Shown piece after piece: positions 11,524 to 24,000 of a DNA stretch of 64,000 nucleotides. Position 1 is the first letter of the stretch; the number at the start of each line of letters is the position of its first letter. The DNA is from Gamsiella multidivaricata (Eukaryota; Mortierellomycota; Mortierellomycetes; Mortierellales; Mortierellaceae): NCBI RefSeq assembly GCF_025024155.1, contig NW_026251725.1, positions 62,001 to 126,000 on the forward strand. Direction: 5' to 3'. The position numbers and the translations under genes are program-made. The notes below the pieces were generated by a model. The model saw nothing but the letters and a program-made list of their open reading frames with translations, had not been told where the DNA came from and ran no database searches.

Positions 11524-11619
11524 GGTGCGCAGTCAAGCGCGCGTGGATCAAATTACGGAGACATGGATGGCTACTGTTTGAAGGCTGCAGTAGAAAAAAA
11601 AACAAAATGCCGGGACCTG

Positions 11620-11625
11620 AATAAA
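11620..11625 (+). terminator. Poly(A) signal of the CBS-domain gene
   Basis: AATAAA 97 bases after the TAA stop at 11521-11523. Confidence 0.5.
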
Positions 11626-12621
<996 letters not shown>

Positions 12622-13104
12622 TTGCTGCCCTTAGCTCCTCGACAACCTCACTCCTCATCCCCATCCCCATCCTCATCCGCATTCCCATTCTCATTCTTTC
12701 CCTTGTCATCTCCTTCCCCATCAAGATCGAGATCAAGAAAAGAGACAGCCCACTTCCACACTCTTCACGCCACTTTGTCTTTATCACACCACACTCCTCT
12801 CCGCGTACCCAGGAACCGGCTGTCGTCCCCGATTTCTCCTTCCCTCTCTTCCCCTCCTCCCTCAATCATTCATTGAACGACCCTTCCCTGAACAGCCCTA
12901 CTTACCCCTACTCCACACCCTAAGTCTTTCATTTCTTTCCCCCCACCCTCTACGGTTAAAGTGACAGGCCAGTAGATTGCTGTGCTCAGGAACGACCCTT
13001 CCTTCCCCCCCCCCCTCCCCCCCCTCCTCCTCTAATACCAGTAACCACCTCTCCATCCTATATCTACACTTCTTCTCCTCACCTACTCATACATTCCCTC
13101 AATA

Positions 13105-14562
13105 ATGTCATCTCGATACCCTTCCAAGGCCCTCCTCTACCTGGTCTTTGGATACCTCCTCGCATGGCTCTCGACTGCCTATGCGGATATCACCTGCGCA
13201 TCCCCCAACAGCGGGACCTACACAACTGGAAGCCCCATCAGTCTATCCGTGAGCTCGGACGGGAAGAGCCCCACTGTCGCAGATATCAAATCCATGACAG
13301 CCACACTTTACTGCACCAGTGGGGTCCAGGCTGCCACGGTCGAGATCGCCAACTGGGCAGCGCCCTATGTCTGGACGCCCATCTCGAATACGTCCACGGT
13401 TGTCGGCGGAGGGGGCAACGGAACATGCGCGGGGAATGGGTTCTATGTCCGATATTCGGGGCAGCTGAAATTCTCGCTCAACCTGTTCGACCCAAAGACG
13501 TTCACGGCGTCTTGTACGAACATCCAGATCAATCCGGCGCCGGTGCCGACGACGACAACGACGACAACGACAACGACGACGACGACGACGTCGTCCACGT
13601 CCACACGGGAGACCAGTACTTCGTCGGGCACTGTTTCGCCAACGCCCACGGACTCGGATAAGAAGGAGGGCTCGGGACCAAAGTCGTCTGTGATTGTGAT
13701 CGTGGCTATCGTACGTTATCATGCACGATAATATTCTCAAAAGTGTGCAATGAAAGAAAAATCGGCGCTAACGCACAAATATCGATGGATGCAAATTAAA
13801 ATATAGGTCGCAGGATTGATCTTGTTCCTAGTCGCATTCGGGACATGGTGGTACCTTCGAAAACAACGCATCCAGCGCATGGAGAACGCGATCATGCCCT
13901 GGTCCAGTGAAACCAACAATCCCTTCACAAAAGTCCCCTCCATGGACGGCGGACGTCGCTCGCCCCCCGCCAACGAGACCACAGCCACCGCCGCCGCTGC
14001 TGTAGGTGCTGTAGGTGGTGCTGGTGGTGCCGCGTACGGGATGAACAAAGCGCAGCCCCAGGTCCCTCAACCCTCCCATGGATACTACCAAGACGACGGA
14101 TATGGATATGTCCAACAGAGTCCAGGGGGCGGATACGGGCATCAGCAAGGAGGGTACGAAGGGACGAACGGATATACCAACCCTGAGGATGATTACTATA
14201 ACCCGTACTACGTACAACAAGCTCAGGGGTATGCTGGGGCGGCCGGGGCCGGGGGGGCCTATTACAGCGGCAATAACAATAACAGCAACAACGGCAACAG
14301 GGCATTACCCCCTTATCAACAACCAGGGGGAGCACATTACCCACCACCGCCACCTCCGGTGTCGGGCAGTTCACAGCATGGGATGATGAGTCCAATGTCG
14401 GCCCCGAATACGGCTTCATCGACAAATTTGTCGTTGTCGTCTTCGCCATTGCTCCGTCGGTCGCCTCAGATGATCGTCCCAGAGAAGGGGGAGGGTATCT
14501 TGCCGGAGATGGGGTCCAAGAGTGAGGCACAGGATATCCCGATGAAGGATCTGAGAGCATAG
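13105..14562 (+). CDS. Kre9/Knh1-like type I membrane protein A
   Basis: Two exons, 13105-13710 and 13807-14562, with a 96-base intron (GTACGT to ATATAG), phase 0; 453 residues. The signal peptide is residues 1-27 (cleavage after AYA). The ectodomain, about 28-145, has four cysteines in the contexts ITC, LYC, GTC and ASC, and the fold-like pattern ITCASPNSGTYTTGSPISLS resembles Kre9/Knh1-type cell-wall domains. A poly-Thr stalk follows. The transmembrane helix spans about residues 196-218 and the intron falls inside it. The 230-residue cytosolic tail is rich in Gly, Tyr, Asn, Gln and Pro. It is homologous in the ectodomain to the gene at 18756. The family domain is associated with cell-wall beta-glucan assembly; the long tail suggests a sensor role, which is inference. 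Confidence 0.8.
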
Positions 14563-14622
14563 CATAGCCTTTTTTTTTTTTTTTTTTTTTTTTTCGTGAT
14601 TTGGGTCCCCAGTATTATGGAT

Positions 14623-14628
14623 AATAAA
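14623..14628 (+). terminator. Poly(A) signal of Kre9-like gene A
   Basis: AATAAA about 60 bases after the stop codon, following a 20-base T run. Confidence 0.45.
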
Positions 14629-14796
14629 GCGTATACATGGATCCTGGTCCGAATACTGAATATGGCTCTACGATTGTAACGGAGGATGATAAATGAAGGG
14701 GAGAAAAAAGGCATTCATTCATCCGAGGAAATACGGCACACGCTTTTTCTATTACTATTTTACTATTAATACCAACAAAAATCACTAAGTGCTAGA

Positions 14797-16883
14797 TTAC
14801 GCGGTATGGGGGTTAGGAAGGATAACGCATCTAAAGTAGGACTCCCACGCGCCCAACAACACTAGCAAGATCGTCGTCGTCAAGGCTGTGGCCCAGAGCG
14901 GCAAGAAAATCCCAATGGGGGTCGCACAGATCAATGCGGCAACGGTCATCAGATGGGCCGCAGGAATCCTTGAGCAGAACGTACGACGGAACAAGGCATG
15001 ACCGAGTACGAACAAGGAAGGACCCCCGATCATGATGGCCACATAAATCATCTTGTCGTGCTCATGGTGCGGGACCATATAGGGGTCTTCCATACTGATA
15101 CGGTCCGCAACGGCGCACCAGATGATGCCGATGACCATCAGGACGTGGATATAGGTGTAGGCGAGTCGACCCATCTTGCCGGGGTCGGCACTGTGTTCGA
15201 CGTACTCTGCGGCCTCTGAGGAGGCGGTGTGGAAGTAGATCCACCACATGGCGGTGGCACCGACGAAGGAGACGATGAACATTCCGATCCCTGCGGGTTC
15301 ATGGAAGGCCTCCCTGAAGGCCTCTCCTGTGACAACAATGGACTCGCCCAATGCAATGATGATGAACAACGAGCATCGCTCTAGATACAAAAAAAAAAAG
15401 AAAAAAAAAAAAGATATATGATTAAGGAATCTCCAAGCCAGCAAACAAACATGTGTATTCTAAAAACCCATCTGCACATCTGCACATCTGGGTATATTCC
15501 ATTACCAGCCATATGTCCCCCATGAATCTCCCAATCCGTCGAGATGGACTTGCCAAGTCCCGGGGTATAGAATCCAGCCGCGGGCGAGATATACTCGAGA
15601 ACGATCGCGACCGTCCAGAGCACATTCCGGGTGGTCCCCCCAATGGCACCCCCGACCAACCAGAGCACGGCGGTCATGAGGAACCAACTGAGCAGTCGGA
15701 TGAAGTTCCTCTGCAGCTTGTGTCCATGCAACGCCAGCACTGCGGCCACGTTCCTTCCGACCTGGATCAGGACGTACATCCCCGCGAAGAGTAGACTTTG
15801 GCTCCCGTAGGCCTCCCCGATAAACGCAGACATGATCAGGTTGACGAGCATCAAGGCCATCAGCAGGAGTCGTACCAGGTAAGACTCGGGATTGAACCTA
15901 GAAAAACACTTCCAGGGAAAGAAAAACATTATCAGCCCCGTCCCTTTGTCATTCCCATGCTGAGAGATACAAGCACAGAGAGCTTTTTTTTTTTTTTTTT
16001 TGTTTTGAAAGAGAGAGAGAAAGGCAACGAACCAATTGAACACCCATGTACTGAAGACCCATGCCCACTACTCACAACAGAAGAAAAAGACGTTCGGTTA
16101 GAGGGAGAATTTTCTATGCTAGCGTGTATACATACACGATGGACCCTGAGAGCGCGCCCGCAGAAGGGACGATTCAGACAGCAACAGCAGCAACAACAAC
16201 AACAATAACAGCAACAACGACGATGAGAAATGGAAAACTTACCCAGATGGCCAACGTAACGACCAACATCTCAAGAACGACCTCCCATACAAGATGATGG
16301 ACCATGGTTTCAGAGATAACGCTGACTATTAACAGTTTTGAACAAAAACATGCAAGGGTCGATTTAGATCAAGTCGTACAGAACCCGCAGCGTTATGGTT
16401 CACTTGCAAGCTTCTTTCCTTTAAAAAAAAAAAAAAAAAAACAGGAACCGACTTACTCGCATAAACAAAGACCAGGTCAAAGAACAACTCGATGTTCGTG
16501 ACCTTTCCACCAATCTGGTGGTTCCTCAACAACTTGGCATGACAACGCACCCGATGTCCCAAGCCTTCCTCATATGTTGGTGGATCCGAGTACGTGATCG
16601 TCGTCGACAACCCTTCGCCCAGTCCCACGGCGTCGTGGTCGTTGTTGATGTGGTTGGTGTTGTTGTTGTTGTTGTTGTTGCTCACAAACGCGCCCGTGGG
16701 GGATTTGAAATCCCTGCCAGCTTCCGCACGACCGATCTCGGCGTCCTCACGGGCGATCTCGTCCATGTTCAGCATGTTCTCGAACGCATTGTGGTGGCTG
16801 GCGGTGGTAGGGGGGGTGGTGGTAGTGGTGTCGTTCGTGTGGACAGGATAGCTTTCCGAGTCTTGTTTCCGCGCTTGGGACAT
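14797..16883 (-). CDS. LtrA-like low temperature requirement membrane protein
   Basis: Five exons in minus order: 16883-16457, 16325-16243, 16067-16033, 15897-15506 and 15380-14797; all GT-AG, phases consistent, 506 residues. The N-terminal 110 residues are disordered with an Asn run (NNNNNNNTN). The LtrA core starts at NIELFFDLVFVYA. It continues with the tryptophan-rich helix (WAWVFSTWVFNWF), RLLLMALMLVNLIMSAF and HGGHMAERCSLFIIIALGES. After that come GATAMWWIYFH and several further hydrophobic helices. These are signatures of the bacterial low-temperature-requirement A family, which also occurs in fungi; its molecular role is not established. It is a multi-pass membrane protein. Several introns contain long T or A runs. 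It lies tail-to-tail with Kre9-like gene A. Confidence 0.88.
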
Positions 16884-17485
16884 GGCGGATTGGACGGACG
16901 AAGGAAGGGATCTTTTAATGAAATAGAGAAAGAAGAGAGAGGTAGACGTCCAAAGGTTGGATGGATATATACGAAAACTTAAAAGAGGGTTGAGGAGAGA
17001 GAATGCTGCAGAGTCCGTGTCGCACGGCGTAGGACCTTAAAAAACACTGTCCTCCCTCATATGCCTCCAAGCTTATTTGTCAGACCCCTGCTAAGCCTTC
17101 TCTCCGAAACTGCAACCCTCCTTCTTCTTCCTCTTCGAGCTGTGGCCGCTGTTGCTGACCAAGCTCTGTGTAGAAAGACCAGACTGAGGGCTGACACAAA
17201 AAAAAAAAAAAACAATAACGAATGCAGTATCCATGGTTACGTTGGCGTCATCCTTTCTGCTAGAACCCTCGAGAGCACCCTCTTAACTTTGCCCAATTGT
17301 AGCGCTTCGGCCATGGGCACAGTGGTACGGAGCTTGGAGCTTAGAGCTTAGAGCAGAGGTATCCCTACCCTTGTATCTATATCATATGCCTAAGAGCTGT
17401 ATTTTTATTTTTTTATTTTATTTTTTAACGATGTCCATGAGAGGATCCGATGCAGTGCAAGTTGCCTGTCCTCCCTCCCTACCGG

Positions 17486-17519
<34 letters not shown>

Positions 17520-18755
17520 CTTAGTATGGAGCCGTGTGCGATAACGTCAAGAGTTTGTATTCGTTAAAAAAATAAATAATAGGCCTAGACACCCAGGAGA
17601 CGCGATGCTAAAAAAGTTACATCTAGGGAGAACTCTTCGGGCGCCATGTGTCTGTCCGTTCAGGGTCGTTTTTTTCTTGGTGCAACCAAGTAGAGTGGAA
17701 TAAAACCATGAAGGGGGTACAAAAATAGATATAATAGCCAGCATTTCACGTAACAACGACCAAAGGAAAAAAAAAAAGGGATATTAGCAATGACAAGTGG
17801 TCTGGCATGCGCGCTTCCAAGCCTGGCTTCCTGCAGCAGCTGGTGATATAGACTATCGAGGATCTAGATTGGCATCAACAAGGCATGTGCGTGCGTGCTC
17901 TGATTATTATGTTTTGCTGTAGAGGAAAAAAAAACGCTGAAAAGTGTTCCTTGCCCGACGCTCTTGAAGGACAGGGTGCTGTTGTAGGCGAATGGAGTGC
18001 GGCGTGGGCGGGTGTAACGGGCAGGTTCACTTTGATAAGCAAATTTTACTTTGTTGACAGGGGTGATCATTCGAGTTGCGCAAAGTAAAAAAGAAAAAGA
18101 AGGAGGGCTCTCAAAGGACGAGGATGTTATGGATACTATGTATTGTTGGACACAAACAATTAGTCTACAATAAATTATACGATTGTTGACACAAATATCC
18201 TCCGTGGATGTCAGTGAAGAAACAAAAAGGTCAAGGGACATCTTCGTGTCATCGCAGCACCAACAACGGCGGTACCGACAAGAGACGGGCCATTCGATTC
18301 GGCAACGATCGGCAGCCGCAGTGGGGGAGGGGTGTTGCTGGCAGCGGCAGCTGTGTGTCTTTGGGGACGGACACCTTGTTAGCCGTGGAGGAGAGTGGTT
18401 TTGTCTCTGAGCGCAAGAATAAAGAGGGGCGCATGCATCTGCGGAACGTGTGTGGCAGCGGGTACATAAAGAGTAATTACCATCACACACCGCCAGTTGC
18501 AACCGCTCCTCTCCTCCCCTTTCCTCTCCTTTGTCCACTCACGCCTCCGTTCCCCTTTCCCCCCCTCTCCTCTCCTCTCCTCTTCAGAGTGAGTAAACAG
18601 ATTCTCTTTCCTCCCTCTCCTCCTCCTTCTTCCTCCTCCTCCCCCTCCCCCCCCCCAGCCCCAAACTTTCTTTCTCCCTCCGGCTCACCATCCCCACCCG
18701 TTCCTGACTCCCTCTAATGCCATACTACTGCCCCTAATAATACCCGCTTAATAAC
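16884..18755. other. Divergent intergenic region between LtrA-like and Kre9-like B genes
   Basis: No supported gene. Contains long T runs (17489-17517) and an AT-rich patch (17400-17430). From 18500 to 18720 it is dominated by C/T tracts on the + strand leading into the gene at 18756. Confidence 0.4.
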
Positions 18756-20516
18756 ATGCCCTCCGCCATGAAGAACTCGCTCGCTACCACCCTCTTCTCC
18801 GCCGTCGCTGCCCTCGCCCTCCTCTCCTCCTCCACCGTTAATGCCGCCATCAACTGCCAGTCCCCCTCGGGCTCGCACCAGGCCGGTGACTCCGTCTCCA
18901 TGTCTCTCGGCGACAACGGCTGGTGGCCCAAGGCCGGCGATATCTACTCCATCACCGCAACCGTTCGCTGCTCCTCGGGAGGGTCCCAAATCGCCTCCAT
19001 GGACATCTCCAACGGCAACTCCTGGACCATCCCCAAGAGCGCCTACGGGGCCTGCCCCGGCGACCAACTCTATGTCGAGTACAAGGGATCCGCATACGAT
19101 ATCCTCCACCTCCTCCACCCCTGGCCCTACACCGCTACCTGTGAGACCCTTACGGTAACAGCTCCGCCTGCTCCACCAACACAACCTCCCAAGCCTACCA
19201 CCACGAACCCCCCACGAACCACTCAGCCCGCAGATCCGCCACCTACGACCCAGCCCGCGACCCAGCCGCCAACAGATCCTACAACCACTCCTCCAAAGGT
19301 CGCCACCACGAACCCCCCTCCACAGACAACGGGCGGTCCAACAACAACAACACCCTCCCCGATCTACACGACTACGTTCATCATAGTCCCAACAGTCATC
19401 TCTGGAACTTCAACCGTGGTCTCGGCCACGACCATCGTCCAGATCAACACAACACCGCCCACCTCCCCAACGACCAGCGTAGACCCGTCCCAGACCAGCG
19501 CAACTTTCGACCCTAACTCGACACAACTCCCGGGTCTCCCACCCGCCTCGGGACAGAATCAGTCCTCCAAAGAGACAAACGTCCCCGCGGCAGCCTTGGG
19601 GGCCGTCGGAGCCGCGGCAGCGTTGGCCCTGATCGTCTTTGGACTGGTCATGACCAGGAAGCACAAAAGGATGCGTCAGGAGCAACTGGACCGGGAAGCG
19701 TTCGGATCTGGATTGGAGAAACATGGATACGCGTATGGCCCGACCATGGTCACCAGCGCCGACGATCTCTCGCTGCCGAGCTTACATCATGCAGGCTCTG
19801 GCGCCGCTGGTGCTGCCGGTGCCGCTGGTGCTGTGGGTGTGGGTTTCTATAAATACGAAGATGACGAAGGCTTGAGTCGCCGAACGAGCGATCGTACCAC
19901 CGGATCTCTGGGTCACGCCGTCGCCGATGCCGCCAACGTCGCCGCCTCCACCTCCGCAAGCACGACGTTGCTCCCGTTCCCTGTCCCGTCTGCGACGAGC
20001 GAGGCCCTGAAGCAACAATACGATCTCGCGAACCGTCTCTCGATCGCCAGTCAGGACAGTATCGATATCGGTCCCGCGGGCGCCATCGCCGCGGCCGCGG
20101 CCGTCAACCAACAGCTTTCGTTGAAACAGGAACTTGACCGTGAAGGGGATAATGATGTCTACGGCATCAACAATGGCAACGGCAACGGCAACGCTGCTGA
20201 TGAGGAAGAATACCAGCACCTCCAGACGAGTTCTCCGTCTCAGGGCTACATGTCCGCGCGGAACTCGCCTTTGACGGGATCGGCGACGATCTCTCAGACG
20301 AACCTGACCCGATCGTCCGCCTACGAGACCGTGCCCTCCTCATCCGTTTATACGTCCGCGAACTCTCCGGTGCTGAGTCAGACCAGCATGAACAGTAGTG
20401 ACATCGCTATCCCGACCACTTCGCCCTCGGATTGGAGGCAGACAGGGTCGGGACGACCGGAGAGTAGCCATATCAGGAATCTTATCCGCAATGTGCTGGA
20501 TGATGATGATGATTGA
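18756..20516 (+). CDS. Kre9/Knh1-like type I membrane protein B
   Basis: Intronless, 586 residues. The signal peptide is residues 1-30 (cleavage after VNA). The ectodomain, about 31-130, starts INCQSPSGSHQAGDSVSMSL and has four cysteines in contexts matching protein A (INC, VRC, GAC, ATC). A Pro/Thr stalk with PPTTQPATQPP-type repeats follows. One transmembrane helix lies at about 279-300 and is followed by RKHKR. The 285-residue tail contains Ala/Gly-rich patches, many serines and an Asn/Gly run, and ends in five aspartates. It is a paralogue of the gene at 13105 but lacks its intron. The domain type suggests the cell wall/plasma membrane interface; a signalling role for the tail is inference. 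A poly(A) signal follows. Confidence 0.8.
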   Translation: MPSAMKNSLATTLFSAVAALALLSSSTVNAAINCQSPSGSHQAGDSVSMSLGDNGWWPKAGDIYSITATVRCSSGGSQIASMDISNGNSWTIPKSAYGACPGDQLYVEYKGSAYDILHLLHPWPYTATCETLTVTAPPAPPTQPPKPTTTNPPRTTQPADPPPTTQPATQPPTDPTTTPPKVATTNPPPQTTGGPTTTTPSPIYTTTFIIVPTVISGTSTVVSATTIVQINTTPPTSPTTSVDPSQTSATFDPNSTQLPGLPPASGQNQSSKETNVPAAALGAVGAAAALALIVFGLVMTRKHKRMRQEQLDREAFGSGLEKHGYAYGPTMVTSADDLSLPSLHHAGSGAAGAAGAAGAVGVGFYKYEDDEGLSRRTSDRTTGSLGHAVADAANVAASTSASTTLLPFPVPSATSEALKQQYDLANRLSIASQDSIDIGPAGAIAAAAAVNQQLSLKQELDREGDNDVYGINNGNGNGNAADEEEYQHLQTSSPSQGYMSARNSPLTGSATISQTNLTRSSAYETVPSSSVYTSANSPVLSQTSMNSSDIAIPTTSPSDWRQTGSGRPESSHIRNLIRNVLDDDDD

Positions 20517-20646
20517 AAAAAAAAAAAGAAAGAAAAGGCCTGAAAGAAAAGAAAAAAAAGAGGGATTAGTTTCGTGCTTCCATGAATGTGAGGCTGTTCG
20601 CTTTTCCAGTTCCTTCCTCTCCTCCTTCCACTTGAAGCCCTCCGCG

Positions 20647-20652
20647 AATAAA
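20647..20652 (+). terminator. Poly(A) signal of Kre9-like gene B
   Basis: AATAAA, repeated as AATAAATAAA, about 130 bases after the stop codon. Confidence 0.45.
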
Positions 20653-20894
20653 TAAACACCATGCGCCCTATAAATGTTCTTCCTTGCATCCTTTTGAATG
20701 AAAGAGAAAAACCGTTTGTCCTGGTTTCTTTCATCACCTCAAAGCGAAGACGACAGAGATTCGATCCTTCGCCCCCCCAATAAATAACCCCCACCCCCCA
20801 GATTAACAATACCGAGTATGCGCCCTTTTGTATGCATAAAGAAGGATAATTTATTTACAACGACTACGAACTGCCCAACCCATCACCATCAAAG

Positions 20895-22961
20895 TTACCG
20901 CTGCTCATTCCGTCCCTGATACGCCGGCGGCTCGACGTCCAAATACATCAGCTGCGAGGTCGAGATATCTGATTCCGACCTTGACGACGACCTAGACGGT
21001 GACCTAGACGACGACCTAGACGATGACCTCGACTCAATCGACAAAGGCACCGCCGCCTCCGGCAACCTATACGGCTCTGACTCTTCGGGGTACTCCAGCT
21101 CCTCATCCGAATAGAGCGAGAACCGCTCTAGCCCGCCCTCTGCCTCGTCCTCCTCCATAGACACCAAATTGATGATGATCCCGCTGTGGCGCTGGAGGTG
21201 CTCTAGTACTGAATCTCGGGACCGGGCGATGTTCGTGAGGCTCGCAATCGGGCTTGGGTTCGGGTTCGGGTTGGCGCTGACGTTGGGGATATGATACGGT
21301 TCTGATTTCTCGTACGGGAAGGGCCCAGAGACCGAAGCCACGGGCGCGGGCGCGGGCGCAGCCAGGACTAGCTTCGACTCGCCCAAGTGGGCGGGCCTGG
21401 TCCTTGGGACCCCATATCCATAAAAGACTTGTTGCTCCTCCTCCGATTTCTCCACCGGCCTGGACACGAACGGTGGTGGTAACGGACCTTCGAATGGACT
21501 GGCGATCGCGGTTGTTGCGTTCGGCATGGCTGGCATCAGGTACCCGGCTTTCTCGATATCGACCCGGTTGTTACGCGAAGCTACGAGGCTGCTGTGCCGC
21601 CGCTGCTGCCGCCGCCACTGCTGCTGCTGCTGCTTCTGGTTCCTCCTTTCTATCGAAATTCCCACTCGATAGATACACACGGAGATCGCGATCAGGACCA
21701 CGGCCCCTCCGCATACGGATCCGACGATCACTGTAAGATCTGAACGATTCTCCGCTAAATACTCTCCCTGGGTGGCGGCAGGGGCCATCGTCGGCTGGGC
21801 CCCTGCACTACCGCTGGGCACGGTTGCAGTGGGAAGAGATCCGTACCCGGGACCGGAGACAGATGCAGGAGAGGTGCCAGACCTAGGAACCGAGTAAGGG
21901 GCGATGTAGTTCCGAACCCAGTCCATGACCCCTAGATTAAAAATCAAGACCTTGCTAGCGCTTGATGGGCTGGCCAAAACACCACCCCAGGCAATTAGAT
22001 GTCCATTTGAGACCGCGCATGCGGCGTCTGTACGTCCGTTCTCGTACTCGACTTCGGGGCCGCTGGTCCAGGTCATGGTGACCAGGTCGAGAACATAAAT
22101 ATCCTTTTGAGGTACCGAGGGGTCGCGTGTGGCAGAATTACCACCGAAGAGGACGAGTTTTGAACTCGAAGGCGAGGCAGACGAGGCGACGAAGCAGGCT
22201 CCTAACCGTGGGATCGGCACGTTACCGTTGGTCAAGAGCGGTCTCCATCCCAGAGTTTGGTTATACGTATACAGGCCATTGGACACTCCATTCATGCCGG
22301 TGTAAAGGACCAAGGATCTCAGGGCAGTGCTCCAAACGACGGAGTAATGACTCAAAGAGTTCAGATCCCCATACATGGGCACGCTCCCGATAGTGCCGGT
22401 CCCCCAATCGATCGTCATCATCGACACCGATCCGTTCTCGTCCACATACCCATTCGGTACATAAATCATCCCTGTCTCCGGATCCGTCGCCGCCGCCAGC
22501 TTGACCTGGCTCGCCTTATTGAAGTTCCTCGTCGTCAACAGCGTCGTCGAGTTCCAGGTTCCGGATCCGATGTTGTAGGCGAACACCCCACTGCTGGCGA
22601 AAGCGATCCAGTCCTGTCTGTCGGAGGATAGAATCGTCGGCATGAAGGTCCCACTGGCGGGCCCGTCGGGCAGGTATTTGATGGCTATGTCGCTATCGGT
22701 CCAGGAGACGGAGAGGTCGACCATGAGCGTGCGAGAGGTGGTCGAGTCCGAGTCCGAGGTCGTGGCGTGGAAGGCGTTTGCAGAGGGTTGGAGGCTGTGG
22801 AGGACGTAGAGTGCTTGGCCATCGATGAAGGCGCTGGAAGAGGAGGAGGAGGGGGAGGTGTAAGTACTGCGGGTGGATGAGGATGGCGCTGCATGGGCGA
22901 AGGTGTAGATGTGAAGGAGGATTGTGGAGAATATTAGGAGGAGTGAAGTGCGCCTTGACAT
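20895..22961 (-). CDS. Kelch-repeat type I membrane protein, long SR-rich tail (paralogue 3)
   Basis: Intronless, 688 residues. The signal peptide is about residues 1-24 (cleavage near AHA). The propeller carries SSAFIDGQALYVLHS, LMVDLSVSWTDSD, LPDGPASGTFMPT, KLVLFGGNS, DIYVLDLVTMTWTSGP and CAVSNGHLIAWGG. The transmembrane helix is at about 408-430, followed by an Arg/Gln-rich juxtamembrane stretch (QKQQQQQWRRQQRR). The 255-residue tail ends with an Arg-Ser repeat block (SRSSSRSPSRSSSRS) beside acidic patches, a feature absent from the other four paralogues. It is the most diverged member of the group. It converges on Kre9-like gene B, and a TTTATT at 20850-20855 reads as AATAAA on its strand. 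The stalk and tail composition indicate phosphorylation potential, which is inference. Confidence 0.87.
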   Translation of the reverse strand: MSRRTSLLLIFSTILLHIYTFAHAAPSSSTRSTYTSPSSSSSSAFIDGQALYVLHSLQPSANAFHATTSDSDSTTSRTLMVDLSVSWTDSDIAIKYLPDGPASGTFMPTILSSDRQDWIAFASSGVFAYNIGSGTWNSTTLLTTRNFNKASQVKLAAATDPETGMIYVPNGYVDENGSVSMMTIDWGTGTIGSVPMYGDLNSLSHYSVVWSTALRSLVLYTGMNGVSNGLYTYNQTLGWRPLLTNGNVPIPRLGACFVASSASPSSSKLVLFGGNSATRDPSVPQKDIYVLDLVTMTWTSGPEVEYENGRTDAACAVSNGHLIAWGGVLASPSSASKVLIFNLGVMDWVRNYIAPYSVPRSGTSPASVSGPGYGSLPTATVPSGSAGAQPTMAPAATQGEYLAENRSDLTVIVGSVCGGAVVLIAISVCIYRVGISIERRNQKQQQQQWRRQQRRHSSLVASRNNRVDIEKAGYLMPAMPNATTAIASPFEGPLPPPFVSRPVEKSEEEQQVFYGYGVPRTRPAHLGESKLVLAAPAPAPVASVSGPFPYEKSEPYHIPNVSANPNPNPSPIASLTNIARSRDSVLEHLQRHSGIIINLVSMEEDEAEGGLERFSLYSDEELEYPEESEPYRLPEAAVPLSIESRSSSRSSSRSPSRSSSRSESDISTSQLMYLDVEPPAYQGRNEQR

Positions 22962-23989
22962 GTTGGAGTTGCGTTATGTGATTGTAAGCAGGAAAACAGG
23001 GGAGGGAGGAGGAGGAGGAAGAGGAGGAGGAGGAGGAGGAGGGGTATACAGTTGGTGATGAAAATATGCGGTTAGGAGAGAAAAGGAGCCGCCGAGAAAA
23101 AGAAGGAGAGAAAAGAAAGAAGAGGGAAGAGGGAGAGGAAGGGAAAGCGAGAAGTATGTGCGGACAAAGAAGAAGCGATCCTTCCAAGCAAGAAAAGAGG
23201 TTTGTTTGAGTCGCTAAAAAAAAAAAGACGAGGTGGAATGTCAGTGGCGAGACCGTCTTACACACAAAACGCAGACAGGGGAGAGAGGTATTTGCACCGC
23301 ACCGCAATGCGTTGGCATGGAAACATAGTTTATCCCTCGTGGTAGACTATAGACTATCAACAGTCTTGTGGAACGACGACCCACCACCCGCGGGGCTTTA
23401 TTGTGAATCAGATAGGGAAATAAGGGTCGCTGCTTTGGGTTTGAGGGTCGCATTGACACCTGTCTCACACGCACCCAATCATTCCAGACCCCTGTTTCAT
23501 CTCCCTCCTCTTCTCGCACTCTGAGGGAAGTCTGTGAGGCGGGTCGCGTTTAGGGTTACACACACAGCGCCACTCACTACTGATTTTATAACCACGTCGC
23601 TCTTGCGAAGGATTCTTTTTTCTATCTTAGTGCTAATTCAATCAATTGCACAGGTCCACTCCGCACACTGTCTGTGTCCGTATTCACGTTGGAGGCTAGT
23701 CTCGTTCTGACACATATGTACTTCACTCTTGTTTACATAGTGAACAAAGATATCGAGGATGAAGAGTGAATGCGTCTACTGCAGCGAAAAAAAACATTCT
23801 TGGGTATAAAACTAAAGTTCACCCTGCTTGCATCATTCCCTCCATTTCCCTCCATTTCCCTCCCATGTATCATTTTTCTGTTGGGATATAATACCTGGCT
23901 TGCGGCAGCCAAGCGTTCATAGCGACATTGCTTTTTACATCGACAGTGGTTCCCATGCTGACTCGACACGAGTTTATCGAATCTATAGT
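22962..23989. other. Promoter of kelch paralogue 3 and featureless sequence
   Basis: The GGA-rich tract at about 23002-23042 is CCT-rich on the sense strand of the kelch gene. No gene is seen to 23989. Confidence 0.4.
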
Positions 23990-24000
23990 CCTGCTGCGGG

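Noticed and set aside
13243..13740. Long minus-strand frame antisense to Kre9-like gene A
   Set aside because: Arg-rich shadow of a Thr/Asp-coding repeat; no independent support.
15885..15905. GGTTCAATCCCGAGTC on the minus strand, another T-arm look-alike
   Set aside because: It is the start of exon 4 of the LtrA-like gene; no tRNA cloverleaf fits.
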